Shown here piece by piece: positions 15,527 to 22,532 of a stretch of DNA of 35,348 bases (position 1 is its first letter; every line of letters begins with the position of its first letter). The notes beneath the pieces were generated by a model. It saw nothing but the letters and a program-made list of their open reading frames with translations. It searched no databases and was not told the DNA's origin. This DNA is from a virus. Location: IMG/VR virus record IMGVR_UViG_3300027974_000082, positions 1-35,348 of that record; one strand, 5' to 3'. Position numbers and translations under genes: made by a program.

Positions 15527-15757
15527 ATGACACCAAAAGAAAAAGCAAAAGAATTGGTATTAAAATATGAAAAATACTTTAATAATATTTATACAAATTT
15601 TAAAGCTCAACAATGTGCATTAATAGCAGTAGATGAAATATTAGAATTAGATAACCAAAATACCTACAACTATTTAACTGAAAGTAAAGAACATTTAATA
15701 GTACAACTTGCTGATAATTATTGGACAGAAGTTAAAAATGAAATACAAAAATTATAA
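15527..15757 (+). CDS. Small helical hypothetical protein
   Basis: A 76-residue helical protein (KEKAKELVLKYEKYFNNIYT; AVDEILELDNQ). Small proteins starting MTPKEKAKELV are frequent in Bacteroidota phages and prophages, but their role is unknown. Its stop overlaps the next ATG (TAATG). Confidence 0.6.
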   Translation: MTPKEKAKELVLKYEKYFNNIYTNFKAQQCALIAVDEILELDNQNTYNYLTESKEHLIVQLADNYWTEVKNEIQKL

Positions 15758-16071
15758 TGGACATATCAGCTAATGACCTTACTAAGTGGGCAAAGAAAAA
15801 TTTAGAATTTATTGGATGCCGACTTAATAGAGTGAATAATATTCCATACGGTAAAAGAAAAGGAACGATAGAAAAAGGATGGGCAGACCTGCAAGGTTAC
15901 ACATCTGATGGTAAATATTTAGCAGTAGAAGTTAAAAAATTAGGAGACAGGTTAAGCCCTGAACAAAAAGAAAGATTACAAGATATTCATAATTGTAACG
16001 GAATAGTCTATATTTGTACCGAAAAGGAAAATAAACCGGTACTAATTGAATGGACAAAAATAAAATTATAG
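15757..16071 (+). CDS. VRR-NUC-like PD-(D/E)xK nuclease
   Basis: A 104-residue protein with the core of the VRR-NUC branch: KRKGTIEKGWADLQGYTSDG (Asp of the PD motif), KYLAVEVKKLGDRLSPEQKE (the ExK pair) and a closing strand VYICT. These single-domain nucleases are proposed to act on branched or flap DNA and often replace a Holliday junction resolvase in phages. Length is normal for the family. Its 3' end overlaps the next gene by 22 bases. Confidence 0.8.
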   Translation: MDISANDLTKWAKKNLEFIGCRLNRVNNIPYGKRKGTIEKGWADLQGYTSDGKYLAVEVKKLGDRLSPEQKERLQDIHNCNGIVYICTEKENKPVLIEWTKIKL

Positions 16072-16532
16072 AGCAATATTGGCTTAATGAAGAAGTCAAT
16101 CAGGCATTTGCAAAGATGCAGCCGGAAGAATTGCAATATGATTTAAAGATGGAAGTGTTTTTAGTGCTGCTTGAAATGGATGAAAGCAAATTATTTGGAT
16201 TATATGAAAGGAATGAAATAAGGTTTTACATAGTAAGGACTATGCTTAATATGATTAAATCAGATAGAAGTCAGTTTTGGAAGAAGTACAGGAATTACAC
16301 AGAGTATAAAGAAAAGGAATTGCCGGATGTAGAAAATTATTGTGTTATTGATGTGATGGAAAAAGGAATAGAAAAGCTGCATTGGTATCAAAAGGAAATA
16401 TTAAAACTATATACTTTTGATTTTAATAAGAACGCAAAAGAGTTAAGCAGACATACTGGCATACCATATATGTCAATCATTAGAACACTAAAACAAACAA
16501 AAACTGAACTGAAAAAACACATAAGGAAATGA
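16050..16532 (+). CDS. Sigma-factor-like / helix-turn-helix protein
   Basis: A 160-residue protein with the two-domain plan of small sigma-70-like factors. The first half is an acidic helical region around DLKMEVFLVLLEM and RFYIVRTMLNMIKSDRSQFW (region 2-like). The C-terminal HTH around NAKELSRHTGIPYMSIIRTL is region 4-like. It could redirect host RNA polymerase to phage late genes or act as a simpler transcription regulator. It lacks a clear region 2.4 signature, so the sigma call is tentative. Next start overlaps by four bases. Confidence 0.6.
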   Translation: MDKNKIIEQYWLNEEVNQAFAKMQPEELQYDLKMEVFLVLLEMDESKLFGLYERNEIRFYIVRTMLNMIKSDRSQFWKKYRNYTEYKEKELPDVENYCVIDVMEKGIEKLHWYQKEILKLYTFDFNKNAKELSRHTGIPYMSIIRTLKQTKTELKKHIRK

Positions 16533-16768
16533 TTCAAATAATTATAACAAGCATATGTGCATCATTATTTTTTAATACTATACACAACCTACACCGTAAG
16601 TGGGGAGTCGATTTCAAACCTTTCAATTGTGGAAGTTGTTTGGCTGCGTGGATTGGGGTCATACTATACTTTACACCTGAACTGATTGTAAACATAGCTA
16701 GTGTATTATTTATATCAGGATTTTTAGCACCGATTGTAGAAACATTAATTTATAAGATATGGAATTAG
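16529..16768 (+). CDS. Small membrane protein
   Basis: A 79-residue protein with an N-terminal hydrophobic segment (IQIIITSICASLFF), a loop containing FNCGSCLAAW, and one or two further hydrophobic stretches (AAWIGVILYF; LIVNIASVLFISGFLAPIV). The CxxC in the loop facing one side of the membrane is notable. It overlaps its neighbours by four and ten bases. Its role is unknown; it is outside the lysis cassette. Confidence 0.6.
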   Translation: MIQIIITSICASLFFNTIHNLHRKWGVDFKPFNCGSCLAAWIGVILYFTPELIVNIASVLFISGFLAPIVETLIYKIWN

Positions 16769-17046
16769 AACACAGACAATATTTAAAAGAGCATTATAAT
16801 AATTACGAAACTGCTTTAAGTGGCTATGTAAGGAATTTAGATTTGAGCATAATGAAAATGTATGAGCATATTTATAGGACTTATATTGACAAAGGATTTA
16901 TTTTAACTATTTGGTGTGGTAACTGCCGGATGGATATGGTGTTAAGATTATATGCTTATTATGAAAAAGCATTAGAACAGGATTTGACTATGAAACAAAT
17001 TACCGAACCAAAGAAGCGTGGTCGCAAACCAAAGACTAATGGCTAA
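16759..17046 (+). CDS. Protein with AT-hook-like C-terminus
   Basis: A 95-residue protein, helical for the first 80 residues with a CGNC pair at 53-56. It ends in KKRGRKPKT, a good AT-hook core (RGRKP at 87-91) able to bind the minor groove of AT-rich DNA such as this genome. The next gene starts inside its last codons. It may be a DNA-binding accessory; the zinc-binding suggestion from CGNC is weak with only one pair. Confidence 0.6.
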   Translation: MELEHRQYLKEHYNNYETALSGYVRNLDLSIMKMYEHIYRTYIDKGFILTIWCGNCRMDMVLRLYAYYEKALEQDLTMKQITEPKKRGRKPKTNG

Positions 17047-17521
17047 TTATATACATCCAACTGCAATTATTGGTGACAATGTTATACTAGGTGATAACAA
17101 TTACATAGGTGCTTATTGTATTATAGGAGACCCTGCAGAACATAAGAAGTATTGGGATAAGCCTAAGGGAAAAGTTATCATAGGGAATAATAATATTGTT
17201 ACCGGATTGGTTACAATTGATGCAGGGACAGAGCAAGTAACTTATATTGGTGATAATTGTTTTATTATGAAACACGCACATATTGGACACGATTGCACTA
17301 TAAATAATAATGTTACAATAAGTTGTGGTGCTAAAATAGGTGGACATTCCGTAATAGGTGAAAATTCAAACATAGGATTAAATGCAGTACTTCATCAATT
17401 TAGCAATATACACATTGGTTGTATGATTGGAGCAAGTGCATTTTTTAAAGGGGAATCAGAACCATATTCAAAGTATGCAGGTGTACCGGCAAAAAAAATA
17501 GGACAAAATAAACCACGATGA
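17039..17521 (+). CDS. Hexapeptide-repeat acyl/acetyltransferase
   Basis: A 160-residue left-handed beta-helix protein. The imperfect hexapeptide repeats run almost throughout (HPTAIIGDNVILGDNNYIGA ... IGDNCFIMKHAHIGHDC ... IGGHSVIGENSNIG), closing with YAGVPAKKIG, the usual end of sugar O/N-acyltransferases. The H-AHIGHDC histidines match the catalytic area of LpxA-like enzymes. I chose ATG 17039 rather than 17018, since the fold begins MANYIHP. It opens a sugar-modification module with the next two genes. Confidence 0.85.
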   Translation: MANYIHPTAIIGDNVILGDNNYIGAYCIIGDPAEHKKYWDKPKGKVIIGNNNIVTGLVTIDAGTEQVTYIGDNCFIMKHAHIGHDCTINNNVTISCGAKIGGHSVIGENSNIGLNAVLHQFSNIHIGCMIGASAFFKGESEPYSKYAGVPAKKIGQNKPR

Positions 17522-18105
17522 ACGCAGTAATATTTTTAAACTATCAGAATGATAGTGTAGCTACATTAGGTAGTAACTTAATAAATGCCGGTTCAGATAT
17601 TCAGCAGCTTATTATAGTTAAAGAAAAAGGGATAGCCAATGCTCTTAATGTAGGGTTAAATAAAATAGACTTTAGCAATATAGAATATGTAACACTATTA
17701 GCCAATGATATACTAGAACCGGACAATTGGTTATTAATGAGAAATGAATTTTTGCAGGATAAGACAATAGGCATTTGTTCAATTTCATTAGATGGCTTTT
17801 CAGGTGATTCATTAGATTTGATTGGTAACTTCACAATAACAAAAGAGGCTATAAAAAGAGTAGGTGCATTCAATCAAGAGTTAGACCCATATGGTGCAAT
17901 TGATTTAGATTATTGCACACGAGTAAGGGCAGCCGGATTGCATACTAAATTTATCCCATCTACTAGAGCCTTGCACATAGACCAAAATGGTAGTGACAAA
18001 TATGGTTACAATAAAATGGACTTAGTAAAAAAGACTTGGGATTTACATAATGATAATGTATGTAATTACTCAAACGGAAATAAAGCATACTACCTACCAC
18101 TATGA
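17518..18105 (+). CDS. Glycosyltransferase, GT-A fold (family 2-like)
   Basis: A 195-residue protein with the order of a small GT2 enzyme: an N-terminal MNAVIFLNYQNDS strand, IVKEKGIANALNVGLNKID (nucleotide-sugar binding), VTLLANDILEPDNW as the DxD-like region, then NFTITKEAIKRVGAFNQELD and IDLDYCTRVRAAG, the usual acceptor-side ED/DLD motif. It is shorter than cellular GT2 enzymes. Start and stop overlap both neighbours by four bases. It probably adds a sugar to a phage or host polymer. Confidence 0.8.
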   Translation: MNAVIFLNYQNDSVATLGSNLINAGSDIQQLIIVKEKGIANALNVGLNKIDFSNIEYVTLLANDILEPDNWLLMRNEFLQDKTIGICSISLDGFSGDSLDLIGNFTITKEAIKRVGAFNQELDPYGAIDLDYCTRVRAAGLHTKFIPSTRALHIDQNGSDKYGYNKMDLVKKTWDLHNDNVCNYSNGNKAYYLPL

Positions 18106-19106
18106 GAATACTAGCAGTAACAAGCAAATTTAGTGGGGTTGGCTATCATAGAATAATGATGCCTTTAGTTAATATGAAAAAAGACTATTGTATGATTACA
18201 GATACGATTAATGAATTAGTATTTGATAACAATTATGACATAGTTATATTCAATAGGTTTTTAACATCCACAGATGCAAAGCTATTAGTTAAGATGAAAT
18301 TAAAATATGATTTTAAATTAATAGTAGATAATGATGACTATTGGATTTTACCCCCATCTCACGTTTTATATGAAAGGTATAAAGAAAGCAATATATCAGA
18401 AGTCATAACAGAATATATGCGAGTGGCTGACCTTTGCACCTGCACACACGAAAGGTTGGCAGATGAAATATATAAGTATAATACCAATGTAGAAATCCTG
18501 CCTAATGCTTTACCTTATGGCAAAGAACAATTCCAAGATGACAAAATAGATTCTGATATGGTCAGATTGTTTTGGTCAGGTTCAGGTACACACGCACCTG
18601 ATATGGATATATTACGCAACCCAATTAAGAAAATTAACTTCCCTATAAAGACAGTTATTGCCGGTTATAATCTAGGGGAGAAACATATTTGGGATAGAAT
18701 GATAGGAGTGTTCACCAATGGCTTAAAGTTAAATCCAACTATCTATGACTATGCAGGAGTGACTAAATATATGGGTGCTTATGCTGATTCAGATATTAGT
18801 GTTATCCCTTTGGTAGATAATAAGTTCAACGCAATGAAATCTAATTTAAAGGTATTAGAAACTGCATCCAAAAGGAATCCGGCTATTGTTAGCAACGTAC
18901 ATCCTTATAAAGATATGCCGGTATGCTATGTAAATAATCAAAAGGATTGGTATTATTGGATTAAACTTTTGACATTTGATGATGCAGCTAGGATTGAATA
19001 CGGTCAGAAACTATTTGAATACTGTGACAGGGTATATAACTTTGACGCTATAAATAACAAGAGATTTGCTATTTATAATAAATTGATAGGTAATGCCAAT
19101 ATATAA
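18102..19106 (+). CDS. Glycosyltransferase, GT-B fold
   Basis: A 334-residue protein with two Rossmann-like halves. The N-terminal half starts MRILAVTSKFSGVGYHRIMM, with VDNDDYWILPPSH in the middle and CTCTHERLADEIYKYN before the hinge. The C-terminal half has LFWSGSGTHAPDMDILRNP, a hydrophobic strand FPIKTVIAGYN and DISVIPLVDNKFNAMKSNLK, which matches the acceptor and sugar-nucleotide site of GT4-like enzymes. It is encoded with a GT-A enzyme and an acyltransferase, so a multi-step glycan is likely. Confidence 0.8.
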   Translation: MRILAVTSKFSGVGYHRIMMPLVNMKKDYCMITDTINELVFDNNYDIVIFNRFLTSTDAKLLVKMKLKYDFKLIVDNDDYWILPPSHVLYERYKESNISEVITEYMRVADLCTCTHERLADEIYKYNTNVEILPNALPYGKEQFQDDKIDSDMVRLFWSGSGTHAPDMDILRNPIKKINFPIKTVIAGYNLGEKHIWDRMIGVFTNGLKLNPTIYDYAGVTKYMGAYADSDISVIPLVDNKFNAMKSNLKVLETASKRNPAIVSNVHPYKDMPVCYVNNQKDWYYWIKLLTFDDAARIEYGQKLFEYCDRVYNFDAINNKRFAIYNKLIGNANI

Positions 19107-19527
19107 ATGTAGCAACGGAAAATATAGAATAGGTACAGGTGGATGTGTATATGATACGCACAAAAAAGCTGCAGAAGTATGGGCAGCAATCCTTGCTAGT
19201 GGTAAAATGGCAGCTAAAAAAGTAAGCTATGATTATGATGGTGTACTAAGTACAGATGCCGGAAAAGAAAAAGCAAAGAGAGATATTGCATCAGGTAATT
19301 TAGTTTATATTATTTCAGCAAGAGGAGACAAAGAAACAATGCTAGGTACTGCAAAAGATTTAGGAATACCGGCAGACAGAGTTTATGCAACAGGTTCAAA
19401 TAAGGCTAAGGTTGAAAAGATTAGTTCACTAGAAATAGAAATTCATACTGATAATAACCCTGATGTAATTACGGAAGTAAATGCATTACCAAATGCAAGA
19501 GGAGTTAAATTTGAAGAAACATACTAA
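19093..19527 (+). CDS. HAD-like phosphatase
   Basis: A 144-residue protein. Residues 1-40 form a small Cys-containing module (KCSNGKYRIGTGGCVYDTHK). Residues 41-144 contain HAD motif I YDYDGVLST (Asp47, Asp49), YIISARGD as motif II and IHTDNNPDVI in place of the acidic motif. This is a cap-less HAD fold, similar to phage polynucleotide or sugar phosphatases. Its position after two glycosyltransferases suggests sugar-phosphate chemistry, but DNA 3' or 5' phosphate removal is equally possible. Confidence 0.75.
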   Translation: MPIYKCSNGKYRIGTGGCVYDTHKKAAEVWAAILASGKMAAKKVSYDYDGVLSTDAGKEKAKRDIASGNLVYIISARGDKETMLGTAKDLGIPADRVYATGSNKAKVEKISSLEIEIHTDNNPDVITEVNALPNARGVKFEETY

Positions 19528-19768
19528 GATATACTTAGATTACTTTGGATATGGAATAGAGGATTTTATCCCTTGTGAAAGTTGTGGTGCAAAAGGACAA
19601 GACATACATCATATCGAAGCTAGGGGAATGGGGGGAAGCAAAGAGGCAGACAAGATAGAAAACCTTATGGCATTATGCAGATACTGTCATACAGTTATGG
19701 GTGATACTAAAACACATATGGAATATTTAAAAAATAAACATAAAGAGAAATTAGATGGCAAAGGGTAA
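19511..19768 (+). CDS. HNH endonuclease-like protein
   Basis: An 85-residue protein from TTG 19511; an upstream ATG at 19481 would add ten residues and lengthen the overlap with the HAD gene. It has CESC, DIHHIEARGMGG (the ββα HH pair), ENLMALCRYCHTVMG and a basic tail. This is a compact HNH nuclease with a four-Cys zinc centre. HNH proteins often lie just upstream of phage terminase genes and help DNA packaging or cos cleavage, which fits its place here. Confidence 0.8.
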   Translation: MKKHTKIYLDYFGYGIEDFIPCESCGAKGQDIHHIEARGMGGSKEADKIENLMALCRYCHTVMGDTKTHMEYLKNKHKEKLDGKG

Positions 19769-19877
19769 AAACGATTCAACAAAATTAACATTTGGCAAAA
19801 GAAAAACAGGACAGGCAAAGAAATCTTATAACAAGCATTCACCTAAACCAAAACCTTACAAAGGACAAGGGAGATAA
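19755..19877 (+). CDS. Small, very basic protein
   Basis: A 40-residue protein starting MAKGKNDSTKLTFGKRKTGQ and ending in a Lys/Pro-rich tail. It overlaps the HNH gene by 14 bases. Such composition suits a nucleic-acid-binding peptide. No family is recognised. Confidence 0.5.
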   Translation: MAKGKNDSTKLTFGKRKTGQAKKSYNKHSPKPKPYKGQGR

Positions 19878-19881
19878 TAAT

Positions 19882-19956
19882 ATGAAACAATGGCTTAAAA
19901 CATTTTGCAGGTTATATATCAAATGCCAAAACAATCAATTCATTGGTAAATTCTAA
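19882..19956 (+). CDS. Possible 24-residue peptide
   Basis: MKQWLKTFCRLYIKCQNNQF and four more residues: a short basic, amphipathic peptide with two cysteines, placed four bases after one stop and two bases before the next start. Spacing is coding-like, but it could be chance or a leader that couples translation. Confidence 0.4.
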   Translation: MKQWLKTFCRLYIKCQNNQFIGKF

Positions 19957-19958
19957 CT

Positions 19959-20312
19959 ATGATAATACTACCTGCACAAATAGAAGGATTAACTTCTAGA
20001 AAAGACAAGACTATTAAAGTAACATTTGGCACACAGGAACTATCCCCAAATGATGCAGCGCAGATATTCCAACTGAATCAAAAGTTTTGCTATATAGCTA
20101 TCAAAGAAGAAACATTTCAGCCGGATGAACTTGATAACATAGATAGCATTAAGACAGACCTAGAAACAAACAAAACCCCATCACAAAGATTGAGGGGTAT
20201 TTTATATATTAGCTATCAACAAGATAGCGAGGGTTACAAAGATTTTATGACTTACTACATAGGTAAGATGGATAAACTTTGTGAGCATTTTAAATCTAAA
20301 TTAGATAAATAA
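19959..20312 (+). CDS. Hypothetical protein upstream of terminase
   Basis: A 117-residue protein with a beta-rich N-terminus (MIILPAQIEGLTSRKDKTIK, VTFGTQELSP) and a helical C-terminus rich in Lys and Tyr. I recognise a recurrent position in Bacteroidota phages, just before the small terminase gene, but no named function. A packaging or replication accessory is a guess. Confidence 0.6.
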   Translation: MIILPAQIEGLTSRKDKTIKVTFGTQELSPNDAAQIFQLNQKFCYIAIKEETFQPDELDNIDSIKTDLETNKTPSQRLRGILYISYQQDSEGYKDFMTYYIGKMDKLCEHFKSKLDK

Positions 20313-20328
20313 ACAGAACAATAACAGA

Positions 20329-20688
20329 ATGAGCAAAGAAGATTTAATACCATTTGTAAAGGGTCAATCAGGCAATCCAAATGGCAGACCTAGAAAATAT
20401 GTTAGCCTATTAAAAGAACAGGGCTATAAGCTATCAGAAATTAATGATAGCATTCAGGCTTTGATGTCTATGGATGAAGAAGAACTAAGAACAGTTAGCA
20501 CAAATGACAAAGCAACAGTATTGGAAAAGACAGTAGCTAAGGCTATCCTAAAGTCTATGAGCAATGGCAGCTTATACTCATTAGACACTTTACTTACTAG
20601 AGTGTACGGTAAGCCTAAAGAGCAGATGGATATTAAGTCAGATAATAAAATAGAAGTAATCTTTATTGATGGTAAAACCATTTTATAG
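20329..20688 (+). CDS. Small terminase subunit-like protein
   Basis: A 119-residue protein with the N-terminal motif FVKGQSGNPNGRPRK, typical of DUF5681-like DNA-binding proteins encoded before phage large terminases. A helical segment follows (ALMSMDEEELRTVSTNDKAT), then a region ending DNKIEVIFIDGK. It should recognise phage DNA for packaging. Its stop shares a base with the GTG start of the large subunit, so translation is coupled. Confidence 0.7.
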   Translation: MSKEDLIPFVKGQSGNPNGRPRKYVSLLKEQGYKLSEINDSIQALMSMDEEELRTVSTNDKATVLEKTVAKAILKSMSNGSLYSLDTLLTRVYGKPKEQMDIKSDNKIEVIFIDGKTIL

Positions 20689-21839
20689 TGCAAATATTTC
20701 TACCTAACCCACACCCTAACCAACAGAAAATACTAGAATGCGACAAGCGTTTCAGGGTTGTGATGTGTGGTCGTAGATTTGGTAAGTCAGAATTATCACA
20801 GATACTTTCAGTAGCCTATGCCGTTAAAGGGCTTTCTGTTGCTTATATAACCCCTACTTATGGATTGGCTAAGGTTTTCTTTGCAAAGCTAACTGAATCC
20901 CTAGAACTGCCTAAAAACAAGTCTGACCTTAAAATAGATTTCCCTAATGGTGGGCAGGTAGAATTCTTTACAGGTGAACGATTAGATAATCTTAGAGGTC
21001 GTAAGTTTCATTTAGTTATAATAGATGAGGCATCTTTTATCCCTGAGTTAGAATCCGGATGGCAAAATAGTATTAGACCAACGCTAACCGATTACAAGGG
21101 TAAGGCTATATTCCTTTCAACCCCTAGAGGTAAGAACTATTTTTATAGTCTGTTTATGAAAGCCGGTGAGAATGATTGGGCTTCGTTTAAGTTTACTAGC
21201 TATGACAATCCTTATATTGACCCACAGGAAATTGATGAAGCTAGGATGCAATTGCCAAATGTAGTATTTGAGCAGGAGTATATGGCTAACCCTAGTGAGA
21301 ATAGTGCGAACCCATTTGGTAACAAATTTATACAGGATTGCACAAAGCCTATGAGCAATCAGCCGGTAGTGGCATTTGGGATTGACCTTGCAAAGTCAGT
21401 AGACCATACCGTAATCATAGGGCTTGACAATAACGGTAACGTGGCTTATTTTGACAGGTATCAAATGGATTGGCATAATACTAAGGAAAATATTAAACGG
21501 CTGCCTAGATGCCCTATATTAGTAGATAGCACCGGAGTTGGTGACCCTATCCTAGAGGACTTACAAAGGGAGGGAATAGCCATTGAGGGATTGAAGTTTA
21601 CGAGTTCAAGTAAGCAGCAGCTAATGGAGGGTCTTGCTACTGCCATCCAACAAGGCAGGATAGGCTTCCCTGAGGGAGCAATCACAAATGAGTTACAAGT
21701 CTTTGAGTATCAGTTCACAGCTAATGGGGTTAAGTACTCTGCACCATCAGGATTTCACGATGACTGTGTTATGGCATTGGCTTTGGCTTGGAATAATTAC
21801 AGTATGAAAAGGGGTAACGGCAGATACTCATTCGTATAA
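20688..21839 (+). CDS. terL: Terminase large subunit (packaging ATPase and nuclease)
   Basis: A 383-residue protein from GTG. The ATPase part has Walker A CGRRFGKS (27-34), Walker B VIIDEAS (about 110-116) and coupling motif FLSTPRGKNY. The RNase H-like nuclease has FGIDLAKSVDHTVII (first Asp), ILVDSTGVGD and the terminal GFHDDCVMALALAW. It threads DNA into the capsid and cuts the concatemer. The length is on the short side for the family, but all motifs are present. It is far from the portal gene in this linear layout. A structured element follows its stop. Confidence 0.95.
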   Translation: MQIFLPNPHPNQQKILECDKRFRVVMCGRRFGKSELSQILSVAYAVKGLSVAYITPTYGLAKVFFAKLTESLELPKNKSDLKIDFPNGGQVEFFTGERLDNLRGRKFHLVIIDEASFIPELESGWQNSIRPTLTDYKGKAIFLSTPRGKNYFYSLFMKAGENDWASFKFTSYDNPYIDPQEIDEARMQLPNVVFEQEYMANPSENSANPFGNKFIQDCTKPMSNQPVVAFGIDLAKSVDHTVIIGLDNNGNVAYFDRYQMDWHNTKENIKRLPRCPILVDSTGVGDPILEDLQREGIAIEGLKFTSSSKQQLMEGLATAIQQGRIGFPEGAITNELQVFEYQFTANGVKYSAPSGFHDDCVMALALAWNNYSMKRGNGRYSFV

Positions 21840-21900
21840 TCAATCATAAGAAGTTGCTTTATAGTGCAACTTTGAGCCGTATTTGATTGATAACCGGCTC
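21839..21900 (+). other. Structured element behind the terminase gene
   Basis: Hairpin 1: AAGTTGC / GCAACTT (21851-21857 / 21866-21872). Hairpin 2: GAGCCG / CGGCTC (21874-21879 / 21895-21900) with a 15-base loop. That loop contains TGATTGAT (21884-21891), the exact complement of ATCAATCA (21839-21846) next to the terminase stop. The parts can form nested or pseudoknotted pairings. No good T-tract follows, so simple Rho-independent termination is uncertain. Confidence 0.5.
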
Positions 21901-21901
21901 A

Positions 21902-21937
21902 TTTACCGTTCATCCCTGATATTTACCGTTCATCACA
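21902..21937 (+). promoter_or_regulatory. Shared upstream module, site 2, with a double box
   Basis: TTTACCGTTCATC at 21902-21914 is repeated as TTTACCGTTCATCACA at 21922-21937, exactly 20 bp later (about two helical turns). The second box starts 41 bp before the -33 TTTG. An A/T block follows, as at the other two sites. The double site may give stronger or cooperative binding. Confidence 0.75.
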
Positions 21938-21962
21938 ATTATTTAAAATAGTTAGCAATATG

Positions 21963-21995
21963 TTTGGATTGTGTATATAAGTTGTAGTATATTTG
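21963..21995 (+). promoter_or_regulatory. Strong Bacteroidota promoter of the small-gene and tail block
   Basis: TTTG (21963-21966), 21-base spacer, TATATTTG (21988-21995). The palindrome TTTGAT-TT-ATCAAA at 21992-22005 overlaps the -7 element and the expected start site, as a repressor operator would. The promoter rules out an upstream ATG at 21971 for the next gene. Confidence 0.75.
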
Positions 21996-22042
21996 ATTTA
22001 TCAAACAAACAGAGAGGCACTCTTAAAACTGCAACACTATTT

Positions 22043-22318
22043 ATGAAAAATCAACAATTTGAAACAATCAAAAATTTTATTGAAGAAGAAGTTAGTAGCA
22101 CAAACTTAATGTTAGCTTGTCGTATTGCTTTAAAATTAATGCCTTATTCAGATGCTTTAGTTGAAATGATAGAAACTAAAGATGTAGATATGCTAAGGCA
22201 AACAATTGCTCACGATTATAATGGCTTAATGTCTATTGATGAAGATTTTTTACCAAGATTAAAAGCAAATAAAAAATTATCAGATTTAGTAAATGAGTTA
22301 CAAACTATAAATAATTAA
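22043..22318 (+). CDS. Hypothetical helical protein
   Basis: A 91-residue acidic, helical protein starting MKNQQFETIKNFIEEEVSST. The start at 22043 is fixed by the promoter, because an upstream in-frame ATG at 21971 lies before the -7 element. It is the first gene of the second early transcript. No domain is recognised. Confidence 0.65.
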   Translation: MKNQQFETIKNFIEEEVSSTNLMLACRIALKLMPYSDALVEMIETKDVDMLRQTIAHDYNGLMSIDEDFLPRLKANKKLSDLVNELQTINN

Positions 22319-22326
22319 CCCAAAAA

Positions 22327-22352
22327 GTCAGGGGTGCGACTGACCAACGCAC
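22327..22352 (+). ncRNA. Compact H-type pseudoknot candidate in a leader
   Basis: Stem 1 GTCAG / CTGAC (22327-22331 / 22340-22344). Stem 2 GTGCG / CGCAC (22334-22338 / 22348-22352). Loops of 2, 1 and 3 bases satisfy the geometry of an H-type pseudoknot. It ends seven bases before ATG 22360 and is GC-rich in an AT-rich genome. It may control initiation of the following small membrane peptide or bind a ligand. Confidence 0.5.
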
Positions 22353-22359
22353 ATATATT

Positions 22360-22443
22360 ATGAAACAGAAACAATATAACTTTGAGGCAGTAGTAATAAT
22401 GATATTAGCTATCTTAGCAACTGCATACATTCAAAATAATTAA
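22360..22443 (+). CDS. 27-residue membrane peptide
   Basis: MKQKQYNFEAVVIMILAILA and seven further residues: a basic start followed by one hydrophobic helix. The ATG lies directly downstream of a pseudoknot candidate. Short single-helix peptides are frequent in this block. It could regulate a host membrane protein, but no function is visible. Confidence 0.5.
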   Translation: MKQKQYNFEAVVIMILAILATAYIQNN

Positions 22444-22450
22444 ACATACT

Positions 22451-22520
22451 ATCCCTGCAACAAACAATCAAATAAATTAAACAATAGGGATGTTGGTTAG
22501 TTTCCTAGATGGGCAGGGAT
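22451..22520 (+). other. Leader with two mutually exclusive hairpins
   Basis: ATCCCTGC (22451-22458) is perfectly complementary to GCAGGGAT (22513-22520). Its first six bases can instead pair with AGGGAT at 22486-22491. The second hairpin would end 12 bases before ATG 22533. Such a choice of partners is typical of switch or attenuator leaders, but chance cannot be excluded. Confidence 0.4.
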
Positions 22521-22532
22521 ATTTTAAAAACT

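Noticed and set aside
17087-17347. Minus-strand frame in the acyltransferase gene
   Set aside because: Mirror of the hexapeptide repeats; no independent protein character.
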